A DNA stretch of 64,000 nt from positions 620,001-684,000 of the forward strand of contig CP173058.1 of NCBI GenBank assembly GCA_044772875.1. The letters run 5' to 3'. Positions 43,752 through 52,962 of the stretch are shown here, piece after piece. Positions within the stretch are counted from its first letter, which is position 1; each line of letters begins with the position of its first letter. The notes beneath the pieces are model-generated. The model was not told the origin of the DNA, did no database searches, and worked only from the letters and a program-made list of their open reading frames with translations. The position numbers were made by a program, and so were the translations under genes. This DNA is from Morganella morganii_D. GTDB taxonomy: Bacteria; Pseudomonadota; Gammaproteobacteria; Enterobacterales; Enterobacteriaceae.

Positions 43752-43817
43752 TTTGTTTCCTGCGTCATGTGCAAAACAGGGTAAATCAGGTACACTCCTG
43801 TTTATGCATACAGTTTC

Positions 43818-43849
43818 AACGCTGAGCTACCCTCAGCGTTGTTCCGTTT
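43818..43849 (+). terminator. Terminator after lrp
   Basis: A perfect 9-bp stem AACGCTGAG / CTCAGCGTT with a 5-base loop and a GTTCCGTTTT tail lies just before the ftsK ribosome site. Confidence 0.75.
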
Positions 43850-43889
43850 TGCTGACAGGAAAAAACCGGACGTTGCGTCAGGAAATGAG

Positions 43890-46800
43890 ATGAGCCAGGA
43901 ATATACAGAAGACAAACACATTAAATTCAGAAAAATCAGCAGCGGCCGCCGGTTGCTGGAAGCCGTACTTATTGTGATCGGGTTGTGCGCCGTCTTTCTG
44001 CTGGTTGCTCTCTTATCGTTTAATCCGTCAGACCCGAGCTGGTCCCAGACCACCTGGCATGAGCCGGTGAAGAATCTGGCCGGCAGTATCGGGGCCTGGT
44101 TTGCGGATATTCTCTTTTCCGCCTTTGGCATACTGGCTTACACCGTTCCCCCGCTGATGATTCTGGGGTGCTGGTCCGCCTTCCGCAGTAATGAAAATAA
44201 AGATTACGTGGACTTTTTCTCACTCTCGATGCGTATCATCGGGGGACTGACTCTTATTCTCTCCTCCTGTGCCCTGGCATCCCTGAATGTGGATGATATG
44301 CAGAACTTCGCCGCAGGCGGCGTGATTGGCAGTTTATTCAGCTCGGCTCTGATGCCGTGGTTTAATGCCCTCGGCGCGACACTCGCGCTGCTCAGCCTGT
44401 GGGCGGTCGGCCTGATGCTGCTGACCGGCTGGTCGTGGATCACCATCGCCGAAAAAACCGGCGCGGCAGTCCTTTCACCGATTACTTTTCTCACCAATCA
44501 CTCCCGTGACCGTTATGACGATCAGTATTACGACGATCGTGAGTATGAGGACGACGACGAATACGATGATGACGGAGAAACGGACGGGCAGGCAGAGCAT
44601 AACAGCGTACCGCAAGCAGCCGCTGCTGCCGCAGCACTGACCGCGGTTGCGCCTGACAGTGACGCACAGGCTCAGACCGCACAGTACCGTGAATACGATG
44701 ATGTGCTGTTTTCCGCACCGAATGCGGCGGAACGGGCACATCAGGGGCATTATGACGATGGGGCAGATAACAGCGACCCGCTGGTGCAGAATCTCTCCGT
44801 ATTCCCGGAAACCGTTGCTGAACCTGTGGTGCCTGCTGCGCAGCAAACTCCCGCGCAGGCGCAGACGATACAGGAACATACCGTACCTGCTGCGGATGAA
44901 CCTGAACACTACCACTTTGATGTCCCTGATGCCTACCGGACAACCTTAGATCTGAATGCGCCGATTAGCGTTCCGGATGTTCAGCCTGAACCGGCACCAC
45001 CGCAATGGGAAAACCCGTTTGCGGGAAGCGGCCGCACCGAACCGGTTTTTACCTTCGGTTTACCTGACTCACCGGACACGGATGATAACGGCAGCGCGCA
45101 TCTGAGTTCTGCGGCGGCAACCGCAGCGGCTGCTCTTGGTACGGTACAGGTCAAACAGGGTCTCGGCCCTGAACTGCCGCGTCCGAATCCGGTCCGTCTC
45201 CCGACCCGGCGCGAGCTTTACGGCATCCGCATTCCGTCTCAGCGTGATGCGGAACTTGAGCGTCTGCGCCGCGAGCAGGATGAATTTGCACAGCAGCATC
45301 AGCCGGAACAACCGGCAGTACAGACTGAACCGGATCAGGATGAGGTATTACAGGCACGTCTGCGTGACGAGTTTATAACGCAGCAGCGTAACCGCTATGG
45401 TGATGATGATGCGGATATGCCTCCGGCAGCAGAGCCGGTGCAGGCAGTGAGCGCTCCTGAAATCACCGCCGGCACATCTTCAGCCCTTATCCCGGCCGCG
45501 TCTGCGTATCAGGCACCGGTCAATCATCACTCCTTTTCTTCTGCACCGCTGGTGGCGGATGTTCATCCGGCGGCAGACGAAGACGATGAAGACGGGCAGG
45601 AATCACAGCGCCTTCAGGATCAGTTTATGCAGATGCAGCAACAGCGCTACAGCGGGCAGGCGGATGCGATTTTATCTGACCTGGCCGAACTGAAAGCCTT
45701 CTCTCCGGTGGAGGATCTGGTGGATCCGGAACCGGCAGAGCCGCTGTTTATCCCGACACCGGTAACCGACCCTGTGACTGAACCGGCACCGGTTTATTCT
45801 GCGCCGCAGACACCGGCACAGCGTTTTGAGCCTGTTGCCGCACCACAGCAAAATGCGGCTCCGGCAGAAACACCGGACTCACAGTTACAAAAACAGATGG
45901 AAGAGAGCCTGTTCCATCCGTTCCTGATCCGTAATGACCAGCCGCTGCCGAAATCAACCACGCCGATGCCATCTCTGGATCTGCTGGCCTCACCGCCGGG
46001 AACTGTCGAGCCGGTGGATGAGTTCGCTATGGAACAGACCGCACGTCTGATTGAAGCGCGGCTGAATGACTTCCGCATCAAAGCCAGAGTGGTCGGTTAT
46101 GAACCGGGTCCGGTGATCACCCGTTTTGAGCTGGATCTGGCGCCGGGCGTGAAAGCCTCACGTATTTCCAACCTGTCCCGTGACCTGGCGCGTTCACTCT
46201 CCACTGTCGCGGTACGTGTGGTGGAAGTGATCCCGGGCAAGCCGTATGTGGGTCTGGAACTGCCGAATGAAAAACGTCAGACTGTCTACCTGCGTGAAGT
46301 GCTGGATTGCGATGAATTCCGTGATACACCATCGCCGCTCTCTGTGGTGCTGGGTAAAGATATCTCCGGTCAGCCGGTGGTGGCGGATCTGGGTAAAATG
46401 CCGCACCTGCTGGTCGCCGGTACAACAGGTTCCGGTAAATCGGTTGGTGTGAATGCCATGATTATCAGTATTCTGTATAAAGCGAAACCGGAAGATGTCC
46501 GCTTTATCATGATCGACCCGAAAATGCTGGAATTGTCTGTTTATGAAGGTATTCCGCACCTGCTGACTCAGGTGGTGACTGACATGAAAGACGCCGCCAA
46601 TGCCCTCGGCTGGTGTGTGGCGGAAATGGAGCGGCGCTATAAACTGATGTCAGCACTCGGGGTGCGTAATCTCGCGGGTTACAACGAAAAAATTCTGATG
46701 GCGGAATCGATGGGGCGGCCGATTCCGGATCCGTTCTGGAAACCGGCGGACAGCATGGAAATGACCCATCCGGTTCTGAAAAAAGAGCCGTATATCGTGG

Positions 46801-47438
46801 TGATGGTCGATGAATTTGCTGACCTGATGATGACCGCGGGTAAAAAAGTGGAAGAACACATTGCCCGTCTGGCGCAGAAAGCCCGTGCGGCAGGGATCCA
46901 CCTTGTGCTGGCGACACAGCGGCCGTCTGTGGATGTTATCACCGGTCTGATCAAAGCGAATATCCCGACCCGTATCGCCTTTACCGTTTCCAGTAAGATT
47001 GACTCCCGGACTATCCTGGACCAGGGCGGTGCGGAATCTCTGCTGGGTAACGGTGATATGCTCTATCTGCCGCAGGGCGCCAATGCACCGCTGCGTGTCC
47101 ACGGTGCGTTTGTCCGTGACCAGGAAGTGCATGATGTAGTGAATGACTGGAAAGCCCGCGGTCGTCCTGAGTATATCGATAACATCACCCGTGGTGGTGA
47201 GGATGGCGAAGGCGGCAGTTCTGTCAGCGGGGAAGATCTGGATCCGTTGTTCGATCAGGCAGTACAATTCGTCACAGAAAAACAGCGGGTATCCATTTCC
47301 GGTGTCCAGCGCCAGTTCCGTATCGGTTATAACCGGGCGGCGCGGATCGTGGAAGAAATGGAAGAGCAGGGGATTGTCAGCGAACCGGGTCATAACGGTA
47401 ACCGTGAAGTGCTGGCACCGTCCCCGAATAACTTTTAA
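43890..47438 (+). CDS. ftsK: Cell division DNA translocase FtsK
   Basis: A 1182-residue protein that couples septation with chromosome segregation. The N-terminal part (about 1-200) has four membrane helices and recruits divisome proteins. A linker of about 480 residues follows. It opens with an acidic stretch rich in Asp, Glu and Tyr (about 211-232) and is then Ala/Pro/Glu-rich, less Gln-repetitive than in E. coli. The RecA-like motor has Walker A GTTGSGKS (about 843-850) and Walker B VVMVDEFADL. The C-terminal gamma winged helix (SISGVQRQFRIGYNRAARIVE) reads KOPS and activates XerCD. ATG 43890 has AGGAAATGAG before it. The TTG 17 codons upstream is rejected. Confidence 0.96.
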   Translation: MSQEYTEDKHIKFRKISSGRRLLEAVLIVIGLCAVFLLVALLSFNPSDPSWSQTTWHEPVKNLAGSIGAWFADILFSAFGILAYTVPPLMILGCWSAFRSNENKDYVDFFSLSMRIIGGLTLILSSCALASLNVDDMQNFAAGGVIGSLFSSALMPWFNALGATLALLSLWAVGLMLLTGWSWITIAEKTGAAVLSPITFLTNHSRDRYDDQYYDDREYEDDDEYDDDGETDGQAEHNSVPQAAAAAAALTAVAPDSDAQAQTAQYREYDDVLFSAPNAAERAHQGHYDDGADNSDPLVQNLSVFPETVAEPVVPAAQQTPAQAQTIQEHTVPAADEPEHYHFDVPDAYRTTLDLNAPISVPDVQPEPAPPQWENPFAGSGRTEPVFTFGLPDSPDTDDNGSAHLSSAAATAAAALGTVQVKQGLGPELPRPNPVRLPTRRELYGIRIPSQRDAELERLRREQDEFAQQHQPEQPAVQTEPDQDEVLQARLRDEFITQQRNRYGDDDADMPPAAEPVQAVSAPEITAGTSSALIPAASAYQAPVNHHSFSSAPLVADVHPAADEDDEDGQESQRLQDQFMQMQQQRYSGQADAILSDLAELKAFSPVEDLVDPEPAEPLFIPTPVTDPVTEPAPVYSAPQTPAQRFEPVAAPQQNAAPAETPDSQLQKQMEESLFHPFLIRNDQPLPKSTTPMPSLDLLASPPGTVEPVDEFAMEQTARLIEARLNDFRIKARVVGYEPGPVITRFELDLAPGVKASRISNLSRDLARSLSTVAVRVVEVIPGKPYVGLELPNEKRQTVYLREVLDCDEFRDTPSPLSVVLGKDISGQPVVADLGKMPHLLVAGTTGSGKSVGVNAMIISILYKAKPEDVRFIMIDPKMLELSVYEGIPHLLTQVVTDMKDAANALGWCVAEMERRYKLMSALGVRNLAGYNEKILMAESMGRPIPDPFWKPADSMEMTHPVLKKEPYIVVMVDEFADLMMTAGKKVEEHIARLAQKARAAGIHLVLATQRPSVDVITGLIKANIPTRIAFTVSSKIDSRTILDQGGAESLLGNGDMLYLPQGANAPLRVHGAFVRDQEVHDVVNDWKARGRPEYIDNITRGGEDGEGGSSVSGEDLDPLFDQAVQFVTEKQRVSISGVQRQFRIGYNRAARIVEEMEEQGIVSEPGHNGNREVLAPSPNNF

Positions 47439-47500
47439 TGACGCCGCTGCCTGAAAAGGCAGCGTCTGATTTGTCCGAACGCATCATCAGGAATGCATAC

Positions 47501-48112
47501 ATGAAAAAGGTGTTTATCACAGCCTGCCTGCTGGCAGGTGCCGCAGTCAGTGCAGCACACGCAGATACCCGCAGTGACCTTCAGTCGCGTCTGGGAAAAG
47601 TGAACAGTTTCCATGCGAATTTTGCACAAACCGTCACTGATGCTGACGGTGCACTGGTTCAGGAAGGAACAGGTGATTTATGGGTGAAACGCCCGAATCT
47701 GTTTAACTGGCAGATGAGCGCACCGGATGAAAGTGTGCTGGTTTCTGACGGCAAAACACTGTGGTTCTACAACCCGTTTGTTGAGCAGGTCACCGCCACC
47801 CTGCTGAAAGATGCCACGCAAAATACGCCGTTTATGCTGATCACCCGTAACGATCCGGCAGACTGGCAGCAATACATGGTGAGCCAGCGTGGTGACAGCT
47901 TCGAGCTGAAACCGAAAAATAATAACGGTAATCTGAAATTATTTACTATCACCGTAACCCCGGACGGTATTATTCAGCAGTTTGCAGCCATTGAGCAGGA
48001 TGGCCAGAAAAGCAGTTATCAGCTCAAAGGGCAGCAGAGTACCGATGTGAATATGAGCAAATTCACCTTTACACCGCCGAAGGGGGTTACGCTGGACGAT
48101 CAGCGTCAATGA
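47501..48112 (+). CDS. lolA: Outer-membrane lipoprotein carrier protein LolA
   Basis: A periplasmic chaperone that shuttles lipoproteins from the LolCDE complex to LolB. It has 203 residues (same as E. coli), with a signal peptide ending AAHA (about 21) and a core starting DTRSDLQSRLGKVNSFHANFAQTV. The hydrophobic cavity strands include DLWVKRPNLFNWQM. The Arg in KRPN corresponds to the conserved E. coli Arg43 that helps unidirectional transfer. A GC-rich stem-loop (about 47440-47467) separates it from ftsK, and rarA follows after 7 bases. Confidence 0.95.
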   Translation: MKKVFITACLLAGAAVSAAHADTRSDLQSRLGKVNSFHANFAQTVTDADGALVQEGTGDLWVKRPNLFNWQMSAPDESVLVSDGKTLWFYNPFVEQVTATLLKDATQNTPFMLITRNDPADWQQYMVSQRGDSFELKPKNNNGNLKLFTITVTPDGIIQQFAAIEQDGQKSSYQLKGQQSTDVNMSKFTFTPPKGVTLDDQRQ

Positions 48113-48119
48113 GGCGTCA

Positions 48120-49463
48120 GTGACTAACTTTTCTCTCGATTTTTCGCAAAACGATTACCAGCCTCTGGCCGCCAGAATGCGGCCGGGAACACTGGAACAG
48201 TATATCGGACAAACTCATCTGCTGGCAGAAGGCAAACCGCTGCCGCGGGCTATCCGCGCCGGACAACTCCACTCTATGATTTTGTGGGGGCCGCCCGGCA
48301 CCGGGAAAACCACCCTGGCGGAAGTGATCGGCCATTATGCGGATGCGGATATTGAACGCCTGTCCGCCGTGACTTCCGGGGTAAAAGAGATCCGCGAAGC
48401 TATTGAGCGGGCGCGCCGGAACCGCAATCTGGGGCGCCGTACCATTCTGTTTGTTGATGAGGTACACCGCTTCAATAAAAGCCAGCAGGATGCGTTTCTG
48501 CCGCATATTGAGGACGGTACAGTCACTTTTATCGGTGCCACCACCGAAAACCCGTCATTTGAACTCAACTCCGCGTTGTTATCCCGCGCCCGTGTTTATC
48601 TGCTTAAATCCCTGTCACCGGACGATATAGAAGCTGTTCTGATTCAGGCGCTGAATGATTCTGAGCGCGGACTGGGCGGCCAAAATATCGTCCTGCCGGA
48701 TGAAACCCGCAAACTGCTGGCCGAACTGGTCGCCGGTGATGCCCGCCGTTCGCTGAATGTGCTGGAAATGATGGCGGATATGGCTGAAACCGGTGCTGAC
48801 GGCAAACGTGTTCTGACCACGGAACTGCTGAAAGAAGTCAGCGGAGAGCGCAGCGCCCGCTTTGATAACAAAGGCGATCGCTACTACGACCTGATTTCCG
48901 CGCTGCACAAATCAGTGCGCGGCTCAGCACCGGACGCGGCACTCTACTGGTATGCCAGAATTATCACCGCAGGCGGTGATCCGCTCTATGTTGCGCGCCG
49001 CCTGCTGGCGATTGCATCAGAAGATGTCGGTAATGCGGATCCGCGCGCCATGCAGGTCGCCATTTCAGCCTGGGACTGTTTTACCAGGGTAGGGCCGGCG
49101 GAAGGTGAGCGGGCGATTGCTCAGGCGATTGTCTATCTCGCCTGTGCGCCGAAAAGTAATGCTGTTTATACTGCTTTCAAAGCTGCGATGCGCGATGCCA
49201 AAGAAGGGCGGGATTACGATGTACCGGAACATCTGCGTAACGCGCCGACGAAACTGATGAAAGAAATGGGACTCGGCAAAGAGTACCGTTACGCCCATGA
49301 TGAAACGAACGCGTATGCCGCCGGAGAGGTCTATTTTCCGCCTGAAATGCGTGATACCCGCTACTATTTTCCGGCAAACCGTGGCATGGAAGGAAAAATC
49401 GGCGAGAAACTCGCCTGGCTTGCTGAGCAGGATCAAAATAGCCCGATAAAACGCTACCGTTAA
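48120..49463 (+). CDS. rarA: Replication-associated recombination protein RarA (MgsA)
   Basis: An AAA+ ATPase of the WRNIP1 family acting at stalled replication forks with SSB and RecA. 447 residues; Walker A GPPGTGKTT (about 57-65), Walker B ILFVDEVHRFNKSQQDAFLP (about 109-128), sensor GATTENPSFE, and the tetramerisation domain with CAPKSNAVYTAF. The start is GTG 48120, with GAGG five bases upstream. Gene order lolA-rarA-serS is the same as in E. coli. Confidence 0.95.
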   Translation: MTNFSLDFSQNDYQPLAARMRPGTLEQYIGQTHLLAEGKPLPRAIRAGQLHSMILWGPPGTGKTTLAEVIGHYADADIERLSAVTSGVKEIREAIERARRNRNLGRRTILFVDEVHRFNKSQQDAFLPHIEDGTVTFIGATTENPSFELNSALLSRARVYLLKSLSPDDIEAVLIQALNDSERGLGGQNIVLPDETRKLLAELVAGDARRSLNVLEMMADMAETGADGKRVLTTELLKEVSGERSARFDNKGDRYYDLISALHKSVRGSAPDAALYWYARIITAGGDPLYVARRLLAIASEDVGNADPRAMQVAISAWDCFTRVGPAEGERAIAQAIVYLACAPKSNAVYTAFKAAMRDAKEGRDYDVPEHLRNAPTKLMKEMGLGKEYRYAHDETNAYAAGEVYFPPEMRDTRYYFPANRGMEGKIGEKLAWLAEQDQNSPIKRYR

Positions 49464-49529
49464 TGCCGCTGTTGCGGTAAGGTGTGAAACAGATGACACT
49501 CCCGTTATAACAACAAGCACAGGAATAGC

Positions 49530-50822
49530 ATGCTCGATCCAAATTTACTGCGTAATGAGCTGGACGCGGTTGCCGAAAAACTGGCTCGTAGGGGTTTTAC
49601 CCTGGATGTGGACACGCTGCGCACTCTCGAAGAGCGCCGCAAGGTTTTACAAGTTGAAACTGAAACTCTGCAGGCTGAACGCAACTCCCGATCGAAGTCC
49701 ATTGGTGAAGCGAAAGCCCGCGGTGAAGACATTGAAGCAGTGCGCCGTGAAGTGAACCTGTTAGGGGATAAACTGGATGCTGCCAAAGCTGCGCTTGATG
49801 AAGTGCAGGCTGAGTTACGCTCCATTGCTCTGAATATTCCTAACCTGCCGGCAGATGAAGTTCCGTTTGGTAAAGATGACAGCGATAACCCTGAAGTCAG
49901 CCGCTGGGGTACACCGAAGCAGTATGATTTCGAAGTGCGTGACCACGTTTCACTGGGTGAAATGACCGGTGGTCTGGATTTCCCGGCTGCTGTTAAACTG
50001 ACCGGTGCGCGTTTTGTTGTGATGAAAGGTCAGATTGCCCGCCTGCATCGCGCTATTGCGCAGTTCATGCTGGATCTGCATACTGAACAGCACGGCTATC
50101 AGGAAATTTATGTGCCGTATCTGGTGAACCACGATACGCTGTATGGCACAGGCCAGTTACCGAAGTTTGCCGGTGACCTGTTCCATACCAAACCACTGGA
50201 AGAAGAAGCGGAAACCAGCAGTTATGCACTGATCCCGACAGCAGAAGTGCCTGTCACCAATCTGGTCCGTGATGAAATTCTGGATGAAGCTGATCTGCCG
50301 CTGCGTATGACTGCACATACGCCGTGTTTCCGTTCCGAAGCCGGTTCCTACGGTCGTGATACCCGTGGTCTGATCCGTATGCACCAGTTTGATAAAGTCG
50401 AGCTGGTTCAGATTGTTCATCCGGAAAAATCGATGGAAGCACTGGAAGAACTGACCGGTCACGCTGAAAAAGTATTACAGTTGCTGAACCTGCCATACCG
50501 CAAAGTACTGCTGTGTACCGGTGATATGGGCTTTGGTTCCCGTAAAACCTATGACCTCGAAGTCTGGGTTCCGGCGCAGAACACCTACCGTGAAATCTCA
50601 TCATGCTCAAACTGCTGGGATTTTCAGGCGCGTCGTATGCAGGCACGTTTCCGCAGTAAAGATGATAAAAAACCACAGCTGGTTCATACTCTGAACGGCT
50701 CAGGTCTGGCTGTAGGCCGGACCCTGGTGGCTATCATGGAAAACTATCAGCAGGCTGATGGTCGTATCGAAATTCCGGAAGTATTACGTCCGTATATGAA
50801 AGGTCTGACACATATCGGCTGA
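49530..50822 (+). CDS. serS: Seryl-tRNA synthetase SerS
   Basis: A class II aminoacyl-tRNA synthetase of 430 residues. The N-terminal antiparallel coiled-coil arm (about 30-105) binds the long variable arm of tRNA(Ser). The catalytic domain shows motif 2 FRSEAGSYGRDTRGLIRMHQFDKVE (about 268-292) and motif 3 near GSGLAVGRTLVAIMENYQ. Length equals the E. coli enzyme. It ends at a strong terminator. Confidence 0.97.
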   Translation: MLDPNLLRNELDAVAEKLARRGFTLDVDTLRTLEERRKVLQVETETLQAERNSRSKSIGEAKARGEDIEAVRREVNLLGDKLDAAKAALDEVQAELRSIALNIPNLPADEVPFGKDDSDNPEVSRWGTPKQYDFEVRDHVSLGEMTGGLDFPAAVKLTGARFVVMKGQIARLHRAIAQFMLDLHTEQHGYQEIYVPYLVNHDTLYGTGQLPKFAGDLFHTKPLEEEAETSSYALIPTAEVPVTNLVRDEILDEADLPLRMTAHTPCFRSEAGSYGRDTRGLIRMHQFDKVELVQIVHPEKSMEALEELTGHAEKVLQLLNLPYRKVLLCTGDMGFGSRKTYDLEVWVPAQNTYREISSCSNCWDFQARRMQARFRSKDDKKPQLVHTLNGSGLAVGRTLVAIMENYQQADGRIEIPEVLRPYMKGLTHIG

Positions 50823-50852
50823 TTATCAGCGATGTTATCAGATTTCAGATGA

Positions 50853-50886
50853 AATCCCGCCGCTGAAAAACGGCGGGATTTTTTTA
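50853..50886 (+). terminator. Intrinsic terminator after serS
   Basis: The 10-bp GC-rich stem AATCCCGCCG / CGGCGGGATT with an 8-base loop is followed by T7, 30 bases after the stop codon. Confidence 0.92.
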
Positions 50887-51264
50887 TCTGTTCGAAATAC
50901 AGTTGTGTATATGCAGCAGCGGCATTTGCGGACGCTGATACTGTTAAAAAATGCGCTTTTGGGATTTATAAACTAAATTAATAATTATCGTCAGATGTAT
51001 AATCATAATTTATGGATTGCTTTGACATTTAATATTGTAAATGAAAAATAAATGAGAAAACATGCTAAAAATGTGACTGATACTGCAAATTTTCAGGTGA
51101 AAATACTATTCACTTTTCAGATGTTATTACGGAAACAGTATGGTTCAAAAAAGAAGGATAGAAAACCGGCAGAAAATGTGTAAAAAATAGTCGCAACCAG
51201 TGCGGATAACAGCAGGATGTGTCTCTGTTCTCCGGTATTTTTTACAGGGAAGGAAAATAGCAGA
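50887..51264. promoter_or_regulatory. AT-rich region upstream of the MetF-like gene
   Basis: About 380 bases, distinctly richer in A and T than the surroundings. A TTGACA (51022-51027) could be a -35 box, but the matching -10 is weak. A direct or inverted element TTCAGGTGAAAATACTATTCACTTTTCAG-like (near 51090-51120) contains GTGAAA/TTCAC half sites. A 16-codon basic open frame (51140-51190) precedes the gene. No clear gene is present. Confidence 0.4.
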
Positions 51265-52116
51265 ATGATGAACGGAATCAGTTTTGAAATTAATGCGGTA
51301 TCCGGAGATAAAAAGGGCTCTCAGTTATCAAAGGAAATGATTGAATTCACCGATACTCTTAATCCGCTGTTTTACTCGGTAAATACAGAAATCGGTATAA
51401 CACCTCAGATAGCCACATTTGATACCTGTATGAAGCTGAAACTCTATACAGGGAAAAAAATCATTCCTCATATTGCGATTAATAATAAAGATGAGTGTGA
51501 ACTTGACTATATTATCAGCAGTTATATGAATGCGGGGATCCGCAGTTTCTTTCTTATCCGGGGGGATAAGCATATTTTCAGTGCAGAAAAATCATTTAAT
51601 TATGCTATTGACCTGATACGGTATTGCCGGGAGCACTTCAGGGAGGCAGAAATAAGAGCGGCAATTTATCCTGATTTCTATAAAGAGACAGTATCACCGG
51701 CAGAGGAATTATACTGGATTAAGGAAAAATCTGCGCTTGGTATCAGCGAGTTTATTTGTCAGTTTTGTATGAACAGTGATGCAATCTGTCACCTGAAGCA
51801 GACTGCCGGTAATGATATCCGGATTGCACCGTCTCTCTTTCCGCTGGTTAATTTCAGCTTTATTGAAAAATTCACAAAAGAAAACGGGATCGATTATCCG
51901 TTATGGATCAAAAAAATAATTACAGATCCGTCACTCCGCTCAGTGACTGACAAGGGAATTGCGTTAACCCGTTTCTTTACCCGGTCTGCATTATCAGAAT
52001 CAGGTCGTTTGCATTTTTTCACACTGAATAATTTTGATCTGCTGAAAAGAATATTCAGCGGGGGGAAAATAAAAACAGCACACCGGAGTGTGCTGTTAAT
52101 AATAAAGGGAGTGTGA
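51265..52116 (+). CDS. Divergent MetF-like protein (methylenetetrahydrofolate reductase family)
   Basis: A 283-residue protein that I align by eye with E. coli MetF over its whole length at low identity. Matching blocks are ISFEINA with VSFEFFP (the catalytic Glu is kept as Glu8), NPLFYSV, PHIAINN (His69), GIRSFFLIRGDK with GIRHIVALRGD (Arg99, Asp101), AIYPDF (Tyr135), FICQF (Gln166) and PLVNF (Phe197). FAD- and folate-contact positions are therefore largely preserved. The FFPP after the catalytic Glu and parts of the lysine-helix (EELYWIKEK) are changed. ATG 51265 follows AGGA, and a longer frame from 51217 is less likely. It is AT-richer than its neighbours and lies convergent with pflA (1-base gap). 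Function unknown; probably a flavin-dependent C1-folate or related oxidoreductase. Confidence 0.72.
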   Translation: MMNGISFEINAVSGDKKGSQLSKEMIEFTDTLNPLFYSVNTEIGITPQIATFDTCMKLKLYTGKKIIPHIAINNKDECELDYIISSYMNAGIRSFFLIRGDKHIFSAEKSFNYAIDLIRYCREHFREAEIRAAIYPDFYKETVSPAEELYWIKEKSALGISEFICQFCMNSDAICHLKQTAGNDIRIAPSLFPLVNFSFIEKFTKENGIDYPLWIKKIITDPSLRSVTDKGIALTRFFTRSALSESGRLHFFTLNNFDLLKRIFSGGKIKTAHRSVLLIIKGV

Positions 52117-52117
52117 C

Positions 52118-52858
52118 TTAATACATCACTTTGTGACCATAGCTTTCCAGGATGGATTTCACTTTTTCCATGGTCTCTTTTGATGGCGGTTTAACACCAT
52201 CCAGTTTGTACTCTTCATTCATTGCCGTCCACTTGTGCTTTCCTAACTCGTGGTAAGGCAGCAGTTCAATCTTCTCGATATTCTTCATATCTTTGGTGAA
52301 ATCACCGAGAAGGCGGGCAGAATGCTCATCATCAGACCAGCCCGGAACGACGACATAGCGTACCCAGGTTTTCTGATTCCGTTCAGCGAGATAACGGGCG
52401 AACTGTAATGTGCGGTGATTGGACACGCCGACTAAATTCTGGTGGATGCTGTCATCGAGTTGTTTTAAATCCAGCATAACCAAATCGGTCACTTCCATCA
52501 GCTCGTCAATGACAGGATCATAACGGCGGACAAAACCATTGGTATCCAGGCAGGTGTGAATACCTTCTTTTTTACATTCACGGAACCAGTCACGCACGAA
52601 CTCAGCCTGCAGTATCGCTTCACCACCGGATGCTGTCACACCGCCGCCGGAAGCATTCATAAAGTGGCGGTAAGTGACCGCTTCTTTCATTAACTCGTCC
52701 ACAGTGACTTCCTGACCGTCATGCAGATCCCATGTATCGCGGTTATGACAATACAGGCAACGCATCAGACAGCCCTGGAAAAAGACGATAAAACGAATGC
52801 CCGGGCCATCAACGGTTCCGCAGGATTCAAATGAGTGAATACGACCTAATACTGACAT
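52118..52858 (-). CDS. pflA: Pyruvate formate-lyase activating enzyme PflA
   Basis: A radical SAM enzyme that abstracts hydrogen from a glycine of PflB to make it active in the absence of oxygen. 246 residues, the same as E. coli. The cluster motif CxxxCxxC reads CLMRCLYCHNRDTW (about 30-43), followed by GGGVTASGGEAILQ. It lies 104 bases after pflB, separated by a hairpin that may lower its expression relative to PflB. Confidence 0.97.
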   Translation of the reverse strand: MSVLGRIHSFESCGTVDGPGIRFIVFFQGCLMRCLYCHNRDTWDLHDGQEVTVDELMKEAVTYRHFMNASGGGVTASGGEAILQAEFVRDWFRECKKEGIHTCLDTNGFVRRYDPVIDELMEVTDLVMLDLKQLDDSIHQNLVGVSNHRTLQFARYLAERNQKTWVRYVVVPGWSDDEHSARLLGDFTKDMKNIEKIELLPYHELGKHKWTAMNEEYKLDGVKPPSKETMEKVKSILESYGHKVMY

Positions 52859-52891
52859 GACAGGATTACTCCAAAACTGACCAGTTATAAT

Positions 52892-52919
52892 AAAGGCCCC
52901 GAAACAGAGGGGCCTTTTA
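52892..52919 (-). terminator. Hairpin between pflB and pflA
   Basis: The 9-bp stem AAAGGCCCC / GGGGCCTTT with an 8-base loop is followed by TTTATTA on the minus strand. It probably terminates most pflB transcripts and lets part of them continue to pflA. Confidence 0.7.
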
Positions 52920-52962
52920 GTTTAAGTTATTTTAATAAGACAGCAAATGGTTACCGCACAAA

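Noticed and set aside
43839..43889. TTG start for FtsK 17 codons upstream
   Set aside because: It lies in the lrp terminator and lacks a ribosome site. The ATG at 43890 matches the E. coli N-terminus MSQEY.
51140..51190. A 16-codon basic open frame before the MetF-like gene as a possible leader peptide
   Set aside because: It has a poor ribosome site, no repeated codons and no adjacent attenuator hairpin. Short frames of this size are expected by chance in AT-rich DNA.
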